Source: DATAWK01 sp036267255 (GTDB lineage Bacteria; Acidobacteriota; Terriglobia; Terriglobales; Acidobacteriaceae). Taken from it: a DNA stretch of 64,000 bases. The translations under genes and the position numbers were made by a program. Positions 51,231-57,748 of the stretch are shown in pieces. The stretch lies in the NCBI GenBank assembly GCA_036267255.1, contig DATAWK010000053.1, positions 248,001-312,000 on the forward strand, given 5' to 3'. Under the pieces are notes generated by a model that was not told the DNA's origin, did not search any database, and worked only from the letters and a program-made list of their open reading frames with translations. Numbering within the stretch: position 1 is the first letter of the stretch; the number at the start of each line of letters is the position of its first letter.

Positions 51231-51273
51231 CGGTGTGCTCACTCTTCAGAATAAAACATCCGGCAATCCATCC

Positions 51274-51882
51274 TCATTTCCGACTGCACTCAACGCCAAA
51301 CTCGAAACCATCGCCGCCGGAATAGCCAAACAGAATCAGGTATTCGCCTTCCTGCAAAGGCTGTGTCGGCTGGATACGAAAAATCTCTCCCGATAGCCGC
51401 GTGATCGCAATAGGAACCAGCACAGAACTCGGCGGCTGCCGCCGGATCGTGAAGCCGTCGATTCCCGAAGTAACCATCAGTTCGCGGCGTGACCCCACGG
51501 TCTTCAGGCGAACCAGGTGCGCCTCCTTGGGCCGGAACAGTCCAGTCGCCGCCAATCCATCCTGCGCGTGGACATAGAAGACTGGGCGGGGATTGTCTAA
51601 TTCTTCCAGGGCATGGGGAAAGGGAAAAATCTGAACAAAGCTCGGCGCCAGGGTCGGAATCAACGTTCGCACGCGATGCTCTGTTTTTTCTTCCTGCATC
51701 ACCACGTGATTCAGCCCTACCCATCCGGAGGGGTTCGCAAACATCACTTCAATCGGCAAATGGGCCGGCTTGGCCTGCTGCCAATGCGAACTATCGAGAG
51801 CCACGGTAGGCTTTCCGCAATCCAGGGCATACATCGGCGCCGCTAGGCAGACCAAAAACATCAGGAAGCAAGAGAGCTTCAT
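51274..51882 (-). CDS. Exported hypothetical protein
   Basis: This is a protein of about 202 residues from ATG 51882 (MKLSCFLMFLVCLAAPM), which gives a clean signal peptide with cleavage near AL-DC. GTG/ATG codons upstream (to 51912) are unlikely. The mature part begins DCGKPTVALD and ends with VECSRK; these two Cys could form a disulfide. The body looks beta-rich with many Arg-Pro and Val-rich strands (GEYLILFGYSGGDGFEFG). I recognise no family. It is in the minus-strand group with mqnD (43 bp), but functional linkage is unsupported. Confidence 0.65.
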   Translation of the reverse strand: MKLSCFLMFLVCLAAPMYALDCGKPTVALDSSHWQQAKPAHLPIEVMFANPSGWVGLNHVVMQEEKTEHRVRTLIPTLAPSFVQIFPFPHALEELDNPRPVFYVHAQDGLAATGLFRPKEAHLVRLKTVGSRRELMVTSGIDGFTIRRQPPSSVLVPIAITRLSGEIFRIQPTQPLQEGEYLILFGYSGGDGFEFGVECSRK

Positions 51883-52001
51883 CACTGCGATCAACGTCTC
51901 CTTGTCGATCAATACAAGTCCACCAATAGAAATCCCTCAACAGAAAAGCGCTGCGCCCCTTGCCGGCGCAACGCTCGTTCATGCTCAAAATTCTTTTCGT
52001 C

Positions 52002-52475
52002 TCAGCTCTCTTCGCTCATCTGCATGCTCAGGTAGCGCTCATAGCCCAGCTCGTTGATCTGGTGCACCTGCGCCTCCAGCCAGTCCACATGCTCCTCTTC
52101 ATCCTTCAGCAATTCCACAAACAGGTCCCTCGAACCGTTGTCCCCGTTCTCCAGCGCAATCTGCACCGAGGCGTTGTACATCCCCACGGCTTTCACTTCC
52201 AGGCTCAGGTCTGACTTGAGCATGTCCTGCACATCCTTGCCCACGGTCAGCGACAACGGCTTCATGCTGGGAATGCCGTCCAGAAACAGGATGCGCTCCA
52301 TCAGGGATTCCGCATGCTTCATCTCGCCGATCGATTGCTTCTTGATGTATTTGGCCAGCTTGTCGTAGCCCCAGTTCTCGCACATCTCTGCGTGCAGAAA
52401 ATATTGGTTGATCGCTGTCAGTTCTTCGCGCAGCGCCTGATTCAGTTCGTCCAGAACTTTAGGGTTGCCTTTCAT
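52002..52475 (-). CDS. bfr: Bacterioferritin
   Basis: This 157-residue iron-storage protein has four helices. Ferroxidase ligands are all present: Glu18 in REELTAINQ, Glu and His in IGEMKHAES, Glu in LSLEVKAV and Glu/His in DEEEHVDW. The Met in GEMKHAE corresponds to E. coli Met52, the inter-subunit haem ligand, so a haem-binding Bfr is expected. It ends NELGYERYLSMQMSEES. It is monocistronic; an exported hypothetical gene lies upstream-adjacent in the minus-strand series. Confidence 0.95.
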   Translation of the reverse strand: MKGNPKVLDELNQALREELTAINQYFLHAEMCENWGYDKLAKYIKKQSIGEMKHAESLMERILFLDGIPSMKPLSLTVGKDVQDMLKSDLSLEVKAVGMYNASVQIALENGDNGSRDLFVELLKDEEEHVDWLEAQVHQINELGYERYLSMQMSEES

Positions 52476-52652
52476 ACGAAACAGTGTTGCACAACGGCAC
52501 GGGAATGAGAAGATGCCCGGCGTTATGGATGTCTTCGCACCTACGCCACCTGTAGATGGCTCGAACTATTCCTCCACAAACAGAAAAGCGCTCCGGCACT
52601 TTCATGCCGCAACGCTCCTCTGTGGGGGAAAACTTTTGCCTTATCTGTCCAA

Positions 52653-53636
52653 TCAGCTCAGCAGGCGCTTCTGAGTCTGGGCCAACAGCACGATCACGGC
52701 GCCCACCACCATGCCTTGCAACACCAGGGCATAGGCTGGCTGCTTGCCGCGTCTATGTTCGTCTTCGTAGTTGTCCGGGCTAAATCCCTGGGCAAACATC
52801 GGTTGCATCGGTGACATCGGCTGCATCACAGGCGGCGCAATCCGTTCCACAACAGGTTCCCAAACTTCTTGCGCCACGGGCTCCCATACCTCTTCAGCGG
52901 CTGGTTCCTGGGCCTTTTGCATCACGGGTTCCCAGGCCTCTTGCATCACCGGCTCCCAGGCCTTCTGTTCTACGGGCTCCCAGATCTTTTGTTCTACGGG
53001 CTCTTCAATCCGCTCTTCCATTCGCTCTTCGACCCGAGCGATCATCGGTTCCTCTGCCTGGGCAGCGGCAGGTTTCAGGTACTGGTCGATGTTCCATTCC
53101 GGCTCCGGGGTTAGATTCTGCTCCGTCATCGGATCCAGCGCGAACTCCTGAATCGGTTTGGGGATTTCCATCTCCTCACTCTTCGACCATTGCAGCGGTG
53201 CGGCGTCTTCCCACCAGCTGCGTGTGGAATCGACATTCTCGTCTTCCGTTTCTTCCACGGATTTCCAATCGAGTTCCTGTTCCATCGTGGTGCTCATGAC
53301 CGTGTGCATCACCGGTTGTCTTGCCGTCTCCATGGCTGGCCACGGGTCCAGCGCCATCGTCGAATTGCCGACGAAACTGACGGCCTGCAGAACGGGCTCC
53401 TGCTCGGTTTCCTCCGGCTCCTCGCGTTGCCGCCATTCCAGCGCCGCGGTGCTCTCCCACCAGCTGGGCTCTTTGACAGAATTGTCTCCCTCGATGGCGT
53501 TCATCAGTCTCAGCCCAACGCCTGTGTCCATCTCATCCGAGTCGTCTTCGCGGACGCTCCGCAGCGCGAAATAGGAGGTACCCAGCAGCACGCAGATGCT
53601 GACGAGAGCGGCGATATAAATGTATTGGACGTGCAT
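52653..53636 (-). CDS. Two-anchor acidic repeat protein, unknown function
   Basis: This is a 327-residue protein with a membrane helix at each end (about 5-24, and 301-320). Between them is a long acidic, Pro/Glu/Trp-rich region. It contains seven tandem 8-residue repeats (212-267) of the type EPVEQKAW, EPVMQEAW, EPVAQEVW, and two longer related motifs, WWESTAALEW (59-68) and WWEDAAPLQW (141-150). I recognise no family. The arrangement suggests an extended linker between two membrane contacts or an envelope spacer. The repeats correspond to 24-nt DNA repeats at 52836-53003. Confidence 0.72.
   Translation of the reverse strand: MHVQYIYIAALVSICVLLGTSYFALRSVREDDSDEMDTGVGLRLMNAIEGDNSVKEPSWWESTAALEWRQREEPEETEQEPVLQAVSFVGNSTMALDPWPAMETARQPVMHTVMSTTMEQELDWKSVEETEDENVDSTRSWWEDAAPLQWSKSEEMEIPKPIQEFALDPMTEQNLTPEPEWNIDQYLKPAAAQAEEPMIARVEERMEERIEEPVEQKIWEPVEQKAWEPVMQEAWEPVMQKAQEPAAEEVWEPVAQEVWEPVVERIAPPVMQPMSPMQPMFAQGFSPDNYEDEHRRGKQPAYALVLQGMVVGAVIVLLAQTQKRLLS
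52836..53003. repeat. 24-bp coding tandem repeat (seven units)
   Basis: Seven imperfect 24-bp units within the two-anchor protein gene encode EPVxQxxW octapeptides. Codon-level similarity of neighbouring units (for example the GGCTCCCAG motif on the plus strand) points to repeat expansion, and copy number could vary between strains. Confidence 0.7.
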
Positions 53637-53685
53637 AATTTCTCCTTCAATTGCTCCATTTCCAGGGAGAGTCTCAAGTGCTGCT

Positions 53686-54006
53686 TTAACCGGTTGTACT
53701 GTCAGCCAGCCATTGCAGGTATTTCATTTCCACGTTCTCCGCTGACAGGACGACGAACTCCGGCAGCTCATACGGATGCAGCTCCCGAACAGCGGTTTCC
53801 AGCACATCAACTTTGTCGGCGACGGTTTTAATCACAAGCAGCAGTTCATCAGCGGTTTCCACAATGTCTTGCCAGCGATACACCGAATGCACCCGGTCTA
53901 CAATGTTCACGCAAGCCGCCAGTTTCCGTTCCACCAATGCATGCGCCAGAATATGGGCCTTTTCCTTTGTATCGACCGTTGTCAACACAATCCGCATGTC
54001 GTTCAT
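53686..54006 (-). CDS. cutA: CutA-family divalent cation tolerance protein
   Basis: This is a protein of about 106 residues starting at ATG 54006 (MNDMRIVLTTVDTKEKAH). The CutA1 fold is shown by ALVERKLAACVNIVD, YRWQDIVETADELLLVIKT and LHPYELPEFVVL, with the conserved final WLADST. It forms trimers; a copper-tolerance role is historical and its precise function is unclear. It is 49 bp upstream-adjacent to the two-anchor protein gene on the minus strand and divergent from the phosphohexomutase gene. Confidence 0.92.
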   Translation of the reverse strand: MNDMRIVLTTVDTKEKAHILAHALVERKLAACVNIVDRVHSVYRWQDIVETADELLLVIKTVADKVDVLETAVRELHPYELPEFVVLSAENVEMKYLQWLADSTTG

Positions 54007-54178
54007 AGGCGGCAGGTCATTCCGAGCGGCGAGTCGTAGCAGCATTTTCTGTGAAGATTCTCAAAATAAGCAGTATGTAATTAGATTCCGGGTCATTTTG
54101 TTTGGATATGCTGAAAGACGCATCTGAACAATTAGCAAGTAAGTGATAGCAAACAATCGGTTAAGAATGGGGAGAGCA

Positions 54179-55594
54179 ATGGCAATAAAAATTCTGTTTG
54201 GCACCTCTGGCTGGCGTGCCGTGGTCGCGGAAGAATTCACCCTGGGCAATATTCGCCGCGCCGTCACCGGCATTGCGCGCTATATAGCCCGGCAGCCCGG
54301 CAGCCATCGCATCCTCGTCGGGCGCGATCCACGCTTCCTGGGCGAAATGTTTGTCGCCGAGGCCGCCGCCATTCTCGCCGCACACGGCGTTACCCCGGAT
54401 GTCATCTCCGATCCTGCTCCCACTCCGGCCATTGCCTTCGCCGTGTGCCGGCAGAACGTCGGTCGGCAAACCATCAGCGGCGCCATCAACTTTACCGCCT
54501 CGCACAATCCGCCGGAGTACAACGGCATCAAGTTTTCCACGCCCGACGGTGCTCCCGCATTGCCCGAAGTCACCAAACAGATTGAAGCGGAGATCGCCGC
54601 GCTCAGCGACGACGTTGCCAATCAGAAAGCCGCCGAAGGCAATTTCCCCACCGTCGACGTCAAGCCGGAATATCTCAAGCGCCTCTCCGAACTCGTCGAT
54701 CTCAAAGCCATCGCCCGGGCCAATCTCCGCCTGGTCATCGATCCGTTCTGGGGTGCCGGACGCGGCTACGCGCAAACCATATTGGAGGAGCACGGCGTTC
54801 GCGCCGTCAGCGTGCATGACTATCGCGATGTCCTCTTCGGTGGCCATGCGCCGGAACCCGACGACCATCTGCTCGGCGACTGCAGAACCAAAATGCGCGA
54901 GATCGACGCCAATCTCGGCATCGCCACCGATGGCGACGCCGACCGCTTCGGCATCGTCGATCGCGACGGCGCCTTCATTCAGCCCAACTATATTATTGCC
55001 TTGCTCTTCGATTACCTCGTCGAAACCCGCGGCTGGAACAACGGAGTCGCCAAAAGCGTCGCCACCACCAACCTCATCAACGCGCTCGCCGACAAGCGCC
55101 GCATCCCGCTCTACGAAACGCCCGTCGGCTTCAAATACATTGGCGAATTGATCCTTCAGGACAAGATCGTCATCGGCGGCGAAGAGAGCGCAGGGCTCAC
55201 CATCCGCGGCCACGTTCCGGAAAAAGATGGCATCCTCGCCGGCCTGCTCGTTGCCGAAATGGTCGCCACGCGGGGCAAGACCGTCGGCGAACTGTTGCAC
55301 GCTCTATTTGCTCAAGTAGGTTCCTTTTATCCCCTCCGAGAGAATTTACACTTGACTCCAGCAGCCAAAGACAAATTCACTGAGAAGTTGAAGACAGATC
55401 CGACCCAGTTAAGCGGGCACAAGGTCGTGCAGATCGTCCGCACCGATGGCCTCAAGCTGGTGCTGGCCGATGGCTCCTGGGTCTGTTACCGTTTGTCGGG
55501 CACCGAACCGGTGGTGCGCGTTTATACCGAAGCTCGTTCGCTCGCGGAATCGGAGAAGCTTACCGAAGCCGCCAAACAATGGGTGCTGGCGTAG
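54179..55594 (+). CDS. Alpha-D-phosphohexomutase (phosphoglucomutase/phosphomannomutase family)
   Basis: This is a 471-residue enzyme from ATG 54179, fixed by GGGGAG 5 nt upstream. The phosphoserine loop is FTASHNPPEYNGIKF, the metal-binding loop ATDGDADRFGIVD, the sugar-binding loop GGEESAGLTIRGH, and the phosphate loop RLSGTEPVVRVY. These four motifs define the family, which interconverts hexose-1- and hexose-6-phosphates. The exact substrate (glucose, mannose or glucosamine) cannot be read; the E-S-A-G loop favours phosphoglucomutase/phosphomannomutase. An FtsB/DivIC-like gene follows. Confidence 0.93.
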   Translation: MAIKILFGTSGWRAVVAEEFTLGNIRRAVTGIARYIARQPGSHRILVGRDPRFLGEMFVAEAAAILAAHGVTPDVISDPAPTPAIAFAVCRQNVGRQTISGAINFTASHNPPEYNGIKFSTPDGAPALPEVTKQIEAEIAALSDDVANQKAAEGNFPTVDVKPEYLKRLSELVDLKAIARANLRLVIDPFWGAGRGYAQTILEEHGVRAVSVHDYRDVLFGGHAPEPDDHLLGDCRTKMREIDANLGIATDGDADRFGIVDRDGAFIQPNYIIALLFDYLVETRGWNNGVAKSVATTNLINALADKRRIPLYETPVGFKYIGELILQDKIVIGGEESAGLTIRGHVPEKDGILAGLLVAEMVATRGKTVGELLHALFAQVGSFYPLRENLHLTPAAKDKFTEKLKTDPTQLSGHKVVQIVRTDGLKLVLADGSWVCYRLSGTEPVVRVYTEARSLAESEKLTEAAKQWVLA

Positions 55595-55638
55595 AACTGT
55601 TGCAGAAGTCCAATAGCGTCGATAATCAGAAAGAAAGA

Positions 55639-56076
55639 ATGAGGAGCAGCGTGCAGAAGCAGTCATCGAAGGAACAGCTAAGGCAGGAACAACCCCGGCA
55701 GCAGGAGATTCCAGTCGTGACCGGTGGCATGTCTCACAGTGCTGCGGCCATGCTGTTCCGTTCGCGCGGTCGCATCGCAACCGTCATCATGCTGGCGCTC
55801 TCGCTCCTCATCGGCTACTTCGTTATCTTCGATCACGACGGTCTGGCCGCCTACGAACAGAAGAAGCACGAGGCCCAGCAGCTGCAGCAGCAGATTCAGT
55901 CCATGCAGCAGGACAACCTGAGAATGGCCGCGCACAACAAGCGCCTCAAGAGCGATCCGGACACCATCGAGCACCAGGCCCGCGAGCAGCTCCACTACAC
56001 CCGCCCCGGCGAAGTCATCTACACGCTGCCCGCAGCTCCCGGTGCCTCCACCACTCCGTCGCAATCCGCAAAATAG
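55639..56076 (+). CDS. FtsB/DivIC-like septum formation initiator
   Basis: This is a protein of about 145 residues. ATG 55639 is chosen; GTG 55651 with GAGGAG just ahead is an equally good start. A Gln-rich cytoplasmic N-terminus (about 1-50) precedes one membrane helix (IATVIMLALSLLIGYFVIF). A coiled coil (YEQKKHEAQQLQQQIQSMQQ) follows, and the C-terminal motif REQLHYTRPGEVIYTLP matches the R-E-x-L-G/Y-x-x-x-P-G-E signature of DivIC/FtsB. It probably helps recruit FtsW/FtsI at the divisome. It starts 44 bp after the phosphohexomutase stop. A REP-like hairpin follows. Confidence 0.88.
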   Translation: MRSSVQKQSSKEQLRQEQPRQQEIPVVTGGMSHSAAAMLFRSRGRIATVIMLALSLLIGYFVIFDHDGLAAYEQKKHEAQQLQQQIQSMQQDNLRMAAHNKRLKSDPDTIEHQAREQLHYTRPGEVIYTLPAAPGASTTPSQSAK

Positions 56077-56085
56077 AGAAAGCAG

Positions 56086-56122
56086 AATCCGGATACCCAT
56101 GCTTGCCTGGCCGGCATGGGTT
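56086..56122. repeat. REP-like hairpin, copy 1
   Basis: ATCCGGATACCCATGC and the perfect 8-bp stem ACCCATGC/GCATGGGT (56095-56102 and 56114-56121) lie 10 bp after the FtsB/DivIC stop. The sequence and layout match two hairpins near 57.2-57.4 kb. Confidence 0.6.
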
Positions 56123-56197
56123 CAATTTCCTTCCCAACGCACCCGCCCACGTTACAATCCAGCACAGGAAAAAAGAAGCGAGGATTGCCCTCCTGCC

Positions 56198-56497
56198 ATG
56201 AATCGTCCTCCTGTGATGAATCGTTTGGAGCGTTTCCTTTTTCGATTGGCCTTGCTCATCGCCTTGGTTGGCCTGGTCTACGCGGGCGACTGGGCCGTGC
56301 TCACCGTGCGCGTCTCCCATGGCACGGCCTTTCGCCAGGTCCAGGTCACGCAGTTTCTGGCCACGCAGCTCAAGGGCAACAAAACCGAGTATGACCTGAT
56401 GGGAACCTTTCCGCAGACCTGCAGCCGCTCTCTCTTCCCGCAAAAAGGCAACCTGCCTTGCTGGTGGCTGCAACGTCACACCTCGCAATGGGAATGA
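56198..56497 (+). CDS. Small single-pass membrane hypothetical protein
   Basis: This is a 99-residue protein from ATG 56198 (MNRPPVMNRLERF); ATG 56216 is an in-frame alternative. A membrane helix (FLFRLALLIALVGLVYAGDW) is followed by a short extracytoplasmic-type domain with two Cys (QTCSRSLFPQKGNLPCWW), which could pair. I recognise no family. It is on the same strand as the FtsB/DivIC gene but separated from it by a REP-like hairpin, so cotranscription is uncertain. Confidence 0.65.
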   Translation: MNRPPVMNRLERFLFRLALLIALVGLVYAGDWAVLTVRVSHGTAFRQVQVTQFLATQLKGNKTEYDLMGTFPQTCSRSLFPQKGNLPCWWLQRHTSQWE

Positions 56498-56521
56498 AAC
56501 CACCGCACACCTACGCCCACA

Positions 56522-56591
56522 CCCTTACGCCCGCACCCTTATGACTGTGCCCTTATGATTCTGCCCTTATGACTGCGCCCTCATGATTGTC
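56522..56591. repeat. 14-bp tandem repeat (five units)
   Basis: Five 14-bp units run head to tail: CCCTTACGCCCGCA, CCCTTATGACTGTG, CCCTTATGATTCTG, CCCTTATGACTGCG, CCCTCATGATTGTC. A more degenerate unit may precede at about 56509. It fills the gap between a plus-strand membrane-protein gene and the convergent VOC gene, and its last unit overlaps the VOC stop codon. Confidence 0.75.
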
Positions 56592-57051
56592 CCGCGCGTT
56601 CCAGCTCCGCAATGTCCAGCTTCTTCATCTTCATCATGGCCTGCACTGCCTTCGGATGTCGCAACAGGTCGGGCAGGCGCGCCGGCACAATCTGCCACGA
56701 AAGCCCGAACTTGTCCTTCAGCCATCCGCACTGGCTCTCGCTGCCTCCCGCCGTCAGCTTCGACCAATAGTCATCCACCTCCTGTTGCGAGTCGCACCGC
56801 ACGACAAACGAAACGGCTTCGGTGAAGTGGAACGCCGGTCCGCCGTTGAGCGCGGTAAACCTCTGTCCGTCCAGCTCAAAGGCAACCGTCAGAATGCCTC
56901 CCTTCGGTCCCGGAGCATCGCCGCTATTGCGCAGCTCACCCAGACGGCGTGAGTTTTTGAACACGCTCAGGTAAAAGTCGACCGCTTCTTCCGCATTGGA
57001 GTCGAACCAGAGAAACGGCATAATACGAGGGGATTTTTCGAGAGCACTCAT
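56581..57051 (-). CDS. VOC/PhnB-like protein
   Basis: This is a 156-residue protein of the vicinal-oxygen-chelate superfamily, PhnB/3-dmu-9_3-mt type. The start motif IMPFLWFDSNAEEAVDFYLS is diagnostic, followed by GGILTVAFELDGQRFTALNGG, ECxLKDKFGLSWQIVP-like segment (CGWLKDKFGLSWQIVPARLP) and AMMKMKKLDI. Its enzyme activity is unknown; annotation as a methyltransferase in this group is historical and unreliable. It is convergent with the small membrane gene, with a 14-bp repeat at its 3' end. Confidence 0.85.
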   Translation of the reverse strand: MSALEKSPRIMPFLWFDSNAEEAVDFYLSVFKNSRRLGELRNSGDAPGPKGGILTVAFELDGQRFTALNGGPAFHFTEAVSFVVRCDSQQEVDDYWSKLTAGGSESQCGWLKDKFGLSWQIVPARLPDLLRHPKAVQAMMKMKKLDIAELERAGQS

Positions 57052-57229
57052 GGCAATTTTCTACCTTTCTGCAATCCTCTATCTTTCCGTTGGATACATC
57101 CGCTCAGGCCACGGCAACGCCACGTCTATATTAGGACGCGGTTGCATGCTTGGATGCACCTGCATGCGGACCAAGACCCAGCCCGAAGCATTTCCCTACT
57201 AAGTGCCTATTCGTACTTTAGATAATTTG

Positions 57230-57265
57230 CCGGGTGTGCCCCGCGTCTCGCTTCTGAGACGTGGG
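57230..57265. repeat. REP-like hairpin, copy 2
   Basis: GCCGGGTGTGCCCC is followed by a 10-bp stem CCCGCGTCTC (57240-57249) with GAGACGTGGG (57256-57265), one G-U pair, and a 6-nt loop. The leading CCGGGTG...CCC motif is shared with copies 1 and 3. Confidence 0.55.
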
Positions 57266-57318
57266 TTTCTGTTTGCTCCATAACAACCGCCAGCCCGATG
57301 CCCGCTCGCACCGCAGCA

Positions 57319-57357
57319 ATCCGGGTGCCCCATGCTCGCGCAGCTAGCATGGGTCTT
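57319..57357. repeat. REP-like hairpin, copy 3
   Basis: ATCCGGGTGCCCCATGCT begins the unit, with a perfect 8-bp stem CCCATGCT (57329-57336) and AGCATGGG (57346-57353), followed by TCTTTTC. The stem is nearly identical to that of copy 1 (ACCCATGC/GCATGGGT). Confidence 0.6.
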
Positions 57358-57748
57358 TTCTTTGCCAGTGCGAAATTTCTCCACTCACAGAAGAATCCGG
57401 GTTCCCCGCTCGCGGAGTTGCGTTGCGAACATGGCAAAACAACCAAAGCCACTCCGAGCGAGCCCTTTTCTCGAACACAAGAGCGCTTTTCAGGACATGT
57501 GGTAAATGTCTAGTCTTCCCCCGATGTGCGCTTATTGAATCTGTGTCGGAGGGTGATGTTTACTTCAGCGGGCACGGATCGATCTGAACAGCAGAAGACC
57601 CCTCAAAGAACTGATTTCCTTTAGTCAGATGATCAAACGCTCGCCGTCCTCTTTGCTCAAACAGGTGAAGACGCCGCGCCCAATTAGTGACTGCTATCAT
57701 TGGTATCTCCAAACGTTTCATATTGCGAGTGCGTGAGTACAAGTTGAG

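Larger units (their letters stand above)
57052..57748. other. Non-coding region upstream of the SMC-like ATPase gene
   Basis: About 700 bp lacks a convincing gene. It carries two REP-like hairpins (57230-57265 and 57320-57357) and a third partial unit (ATCCGGGTTCCCC near 57395). The frame 57298-57513 on the plus strand runs through these hairpins and is judged non-coding. The promoter of the ATPase gene must lie in the last 200 bp, but no clear -35/-10 pair was found. Confidence 0.6.

Noticed and set aside
49698..51254. 518-codon plus-strand frame opposite the GGDEF and mqnD genes
   Set aside because: It is a His/Arg/Gln-rich shadow frame crossing two real genes and their gap.
52836..53003. 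Possible CRISPR-like array
   Set aside because: The repeats are 24-bp units without spacers, in frame with a coding gene, and translate to octapeptide repeats.
54161..55300. 379-codon minus-strand frame opposite the phosphohexomutase gene
   Set aside because: It is antisense to a gene with all four family motifs; composition is Gly/Asp-rich without recognisable domains.
57298..57513. 71-codon plus-strand frame in the repeat region
   Set aside because: It runs through REP-like hairpins, has no ribosome site, and its sequence is fully explained by the repeats.
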